64,000 nt of DNA, taken from Episyrphus balteatus. Taxonomy: Eukaryota > Arthropoda > Insecta > Diptera > Syrphidae. The stretch covers positions 86,136,973-86,200,972 of the forward strand of contig NC_079134.1 in assembly GCF_945859705.1 (NCBI RefSeq), written 5' to 3'. Numbering within the stretch: position 1 is the first letter of the stretch; every line of letters starts with the position of its first letter. Below the pieces are notes generated by a model. The model saw only the letters and a list, made by a program, of their open reading frames with translations, was not told where the DNA came from and ran no database searches. The position numbers and the translations under genes were made by a program. Positions 60,929-64,000 of this stretch are shown piece by piece.

Positions 60929-62303
60929 GCTGTGTGGAAAAGTCATCAGTTTCATTATAAAGTTTGAAATATTTTCGAAAATGGGTTCATCACAACCATT
61001 TTTCATTCCAAATATTTCCATCCAAAACTCTTCTATATCGTTTTTATTTAAATGGTCAAGTGATGAATAAGAAAATGAAAGAAGCTTATATTCCGAAATA
61101 ATATTTTCATTTTTGTTGGAATCGATTAAATTAGGAAGAAGAAACGATATGTCATTAATTGAGTTCGGAATAGATATTAATTTGGGGCTAATAACACGAA
61201 GGCTTTTTATAACTTCATTGTCGAAGTCGAATCGTTTCAAAGTTCAATTAATTCCTTATAAAATTCCCTTAAATTAGTCTCCACTTCATTGAGATCATCA
61301 ATATAATTTGGATAATTCAAAAGTTTCAGGTATATTCATAAAATTGCTTAAAATTAATTTGGTGTTACTTTCTAAAATATAAAATAGAGCATGAATACGT
61401 AGTTGCTTTGACTGAAATTCTATGTTCATTACATTTATAATTTTTAAAATATACGAGATAAATAAAAAATATAATTTTATGCTAGGGTTGTCTAAAGTTT
61501 CAGCGAGAATTTTGGCATCTTCATTCTCGTCTTCAAGACGACAAGAAATAAAATAAATGTTTAAAGCATCCCATTGCTCTAAAATACGGTTGACAACACA
61601 CTCGTATGAAAGCCACCTTGTTTGAGCAAGCGACAGGATTTTGTGCTTCTTTATGTTGGCAAATTCTTGAAACATCTGAAAATCACTATTGCGTTTGGAG
61701 CTATGGGCAAAAAAGTTCCAAATTTTCTTCGCTGTTTTCTCAACAATAATTGGTATTTTTTTTTAAGCATAAGACTTGCGCAAAGGTGAAGGGAGTGACA
61801 AATGCACTTTGTGAAAAATAAATTCCCATTTTCTTGCTTAAGTTTAGCTTGAAGCCCATTAATTTCCCCTGCCATAACATGTGCTCCATCAGTTGCCAGT
61901 CCAATCAAGTTCTTCATTGGAATATTTAACTTTGCAAAATGATCCTTTTTAGCTTCAAAAATTGCTTGAGCGGTACATTCATGCATCTTTAAAAGTCCAA
62001 AGAAAATGTCGACAACTGCTCTTTTTTTTATAAAAAACACTCTTGCAATCAGAACCAGTGCTTTAGAAACACTGACATCAGTTGACTCATCAGTGATTAA
62101 AGAAAATTTTTCGTTCTGAAGCAATTCAATTTTTTGGTCTCTTGCTTTTTGGCAGAGATTTTCTTTTAGAACTTTCATTTCCTTAGTTCTACCACAAGCA
62201 ATATTTTTTGCTAAAGACCCATTATGCTTACATATATATAAAAGATTTTCAATTATGTTACTCTACGTTAAAATTATTACTTTACGTTAAAATTAAATTA
62301 CTG

Positions 62304-62724
62304 TGTTAATGTTAATGTTTATGTTGATGTTTACATTGATGTTATCGTTAATGTTATGTTGTAAGTAAGAGTCCTCTGACTAGTTACTTCTTCAGCTCAT
62401 CCGCTGGCATTTTCAAAAGACAATATATAGGACCATCTGTCCAACTCGAACTTCAACACGAACAGACGAACACCTGTTTTTGTCGCTTTTGCAAAACACT
62501 GGCTAGGTACACCAATGGCTGATGGGACCAAGGTTGCCCTCAACTTCGCCAGTATTTTGCAGCCGCAACGAAAAGAGAACGGGGAAAGGAAAGCAGCGAA
62601 AGCTGGTTTTTGTTGCGGTAAATTTTACCGTAACAAACCCGTAACCTCCCAAGAAATGTGCTTACTTTTCAAGAGAGACTTGAATTAAGGTGAACAACAC
62701 AACATTGGGTATCCATCATTAACA
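62304..62724 (-). repeat. Probable 3' LTR of a gypsy-type element
   Basis: Bounded by TGTTAATG and CATTAACA, the usual TG...CA ends, and located downstream of the minus-strand pol. It contains a TATA-like ctatatattg (minus strand, near 62420) and repeated tgttaatgtt / tgatgttta words at its left end. No clear polypurine tract was found at its pol-side edge and the partner LTR is outside the window, so the borders are tentative. Confidence 0.45.
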
Positions 62725-62869
62725 CATTTAATCAAAAAAAGAAAAAAAGGAAATAAACAAGATTATTAGAATGGCACGAATTATAAAAACTAAAATTGAA
62801 AATCCAATATAATTTATAAAAAAAATATTTAAAAGCAAAATTAGTAAAAAGATTAAGGGACTTTTTGGC

Positions 62870-64000
62870 TCAGCCGTCAATGTAAGGCTTTAAATCCTTT
62901 ACGGGCCATGTCCCCCGATCTTTACCAAGCAAATATGTCCAAGGTGACACTCGCTTACTTATGCAAAATGGACCAACAAATTTGGTCGCCAATTTCGCCG
63001 CATAATAGTTTTCTGCATCAGACAGCGTAAAATTTCTTCTCTATACGAGATCGCCATGTTGTAGGTTTTTGCGGCCTAGAGTAGTAGAGAAGTCTTTATG
63101 ATTTGGTTGATGTGCTCCGCAGGATTAGCTTGTTCGTTGTCACAGACGATCCACTTTGGAACCCCGAAGAGAAGAAAAACGTTTTTTTCCAACTCCCTAC
63201 ACAATGCTTTTGCCGTTGCCGCCCGCAACGCAAACAAAAGTGGAAACTTGGTAAAGTAATCAACCACTGTAAAAATATACATAAAACCTTCGAAGACTTT
63301 GGCAATGGACCCACCAAGTCCACACAAATCATTTCCCATGGTTTAGAATTCCCTACCCTCTCCGTCATAAGACCAGCTGGTTTCTCGTTCACCGGTTACA
63401 CTTTTTGGCAAATTTTACGATTTCTAACGTATTTAGTTATATCCCCTCTCATTTTGGGCCAATAATATTTTTCCGCTGCTCTAGCAAAAGTTTTCATAAC
63501 GCCCATGTGTCCTGAAAGCGGAGCATCATGACACTCTTTAAGAATTTTTGCTCTATCTTGTTTACCTATCACCAATTTCCACCCCTCACTTTCTTCGTGA
63601 ACTACAACATGATTTACCCGAACATGTTTATAGAGTCGACCATCTTCCACTCTGCAAGATGGGTACGCTAATGGACTTTTTTCTACTAACGATTTCATTT
63701 TGACTACCCAAGGGTCTAAATCCGCACCTGTGATCTCCGCTAATTCTGGGACACCGATAACATATCCGGAATGACATGTTTTTTTCCCTTCCTATGGATA
63801 ATCTTGAAATCAAATTGTTGGAGCCGAATGGCCCAACTTGCTAATCTACCTTGTGGATCCTTGAGATTGCTTAACCAGACCAATGAGTGATGATCAGTTA
63901 CGACTGTAAATCGAACACCTTCGAGATACGGCCGCAACTTTTCAATCGCCCAAAGAACTGCCAAACACTCCTTTTCAGTTGTAGAGTAGTTCCTCTCATT
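62870..64000 (-). pseudogene. Gypsy-type Pol (RNase H + integrase), partial
   Basis: The minus-strand frame enters from beyond the window. RNase H: NYSTTEKECLAVLWAIEKL, FTVVTDHHSLVWLSNLKDP and FDFKIIHRKGKKHVIPDMLS (64000-63745). Integrase: zinc-binding region ECHDAPLSGHMGVMKTF... with the first Cys of the Cys pair changed (VRNRKICQK), then PWEMICVDLVGPLPKS (first catalytic Asp), FTVVDYFTKFPLLFAL and WIVCDN (second Asp). The part before NPAEHINQIIKT is deleted, so the catalytic Glu region is damaged. C-terminal end: VGPFCISKRVSPWTYLL and WPVKDLKPYIDG, stop at 62872-62870. Several frame changes (near 63740, 63400, 63340, 63075) make it a relic. The family differs from the errantivirus at 47535. 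Confidence 0.88.

Larger units (their letters stand above)
58818..62222 (-). pseudogene. hAT transposase relic, split by another element
   Basis: Minus strand. 62222-61651: KNIACGRTKEMKVL, LITDESTDVSVSKALVLIARV (catalytic-core Asp), LIGLATDGAHVMAGEINGLQ and CHSLHLCASLML, typical of the RNase-H-like fold of hAT transposases. 61675-61298: ILSLAQTRWLSYECVV (conserved W region). 61240-60940: a linker and KLMTFPHSTVWP. After an insertion (58976-60928) the dimerisation tail resumes near 58970: ERKFSELQLIKTKKSNRFDM, TVEDIMFTKEL, to a stop near 58818. The N-terminal BED zinc finger is absent (sequence changes at about 62222). Frames change at about 61675 and 61250. Inactive relic. Confidence 0.85.

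Overview
This window is eukaryotic, AT-rich and almost wholly repetitive. Insect is the best reading and a fly (Diptera) the likeliest. The reasons are an env-bearing errantivirus of the gypsy/17.6 type primed by tRNA-Ser, LINEs of jockey/CR1-like type, a Penelope-like element, hAT, piggyBac-type and TA-target MITEs, and tRNA-derived SINEs. No operons, bacterial genes, rRNA or CRISPR were seen. The only sign of a host gene is one short candidate coding exon with good splice sites at 45827-46031.

Layout. 1-1480 is a diverged, unclassified non-coding repeat that recurs at 33380-34870; a piece of it also lies, inverted, inside every unit of the large array. 1480-11020 is AT-rich sequence with a decayed gypsy pol fragment (6010-6490), a 1 kb foldback element (7302-8309), another inverted-repeat element (about 8443-9106), a SINE and MITE fragments. 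11024-22838 is a macrosatellite: four near-identical ~2.32 kb units, each with ~390 bp terminal inverted repeats, separated by identical ~475 bp spacers (period ~2.79 kb). Unit 2 carries a 1100 bp palindromic MITE with a TA duplication. 22840-23257 is a LINE 3' fragment. It runs straight into 23258-26223, an uninterrupted (ATCT)n array of ~741 repeats.

26243-27180 is another foldback element. 27219-28749 and 31274-32720 are two near-identical direct repeats, with a third diverged copy after them. 35000-40150 is a stack of nested insertions: a decayed gypsy-type gag on the minus strand is broken by a probable hAT-type element, by a Penelope-like element (13 bp target duplication, inverted terminal repeats with hammerhead-ribozyme motifs) that itself holds a TA-flanked MITE, and by a 222 bp TTAA-flanked piggyBac-type MITE. 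40823-43620 is a broken LINE on the plus strand. 43620-47530 is mostly single-copy with a tRNA-like SINE, a ~170 bp tandem repeat, the candidate exon and a small MITE.

47535-55030 is a nearly intact errantivirus: 544 bp LTRs differing at one base, TACA target duplication, tRNA-Ser primer site, gag, a -1 frameshift heptamer, pol with two in-frame stops, and an open env. 55231-56050 is a Foldback-like element with a 9 bp duplication. 56262-58567 is a broken minus-strand LINE interrupted by nested MITEs. 58818-62222 is a hAT transposase pseudogene on the minus strand, split by a second hAT-type element. 62304-64000 is the 3' end of another gypsy-type element (probable LTR, integrase, RNase H) running off the window.

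The window therefore records many rounds of transposon insertion into transposon, with the errantivirus and the satellite array as the youngest large features. Identities are judged by eye; no alignment or database search was run.
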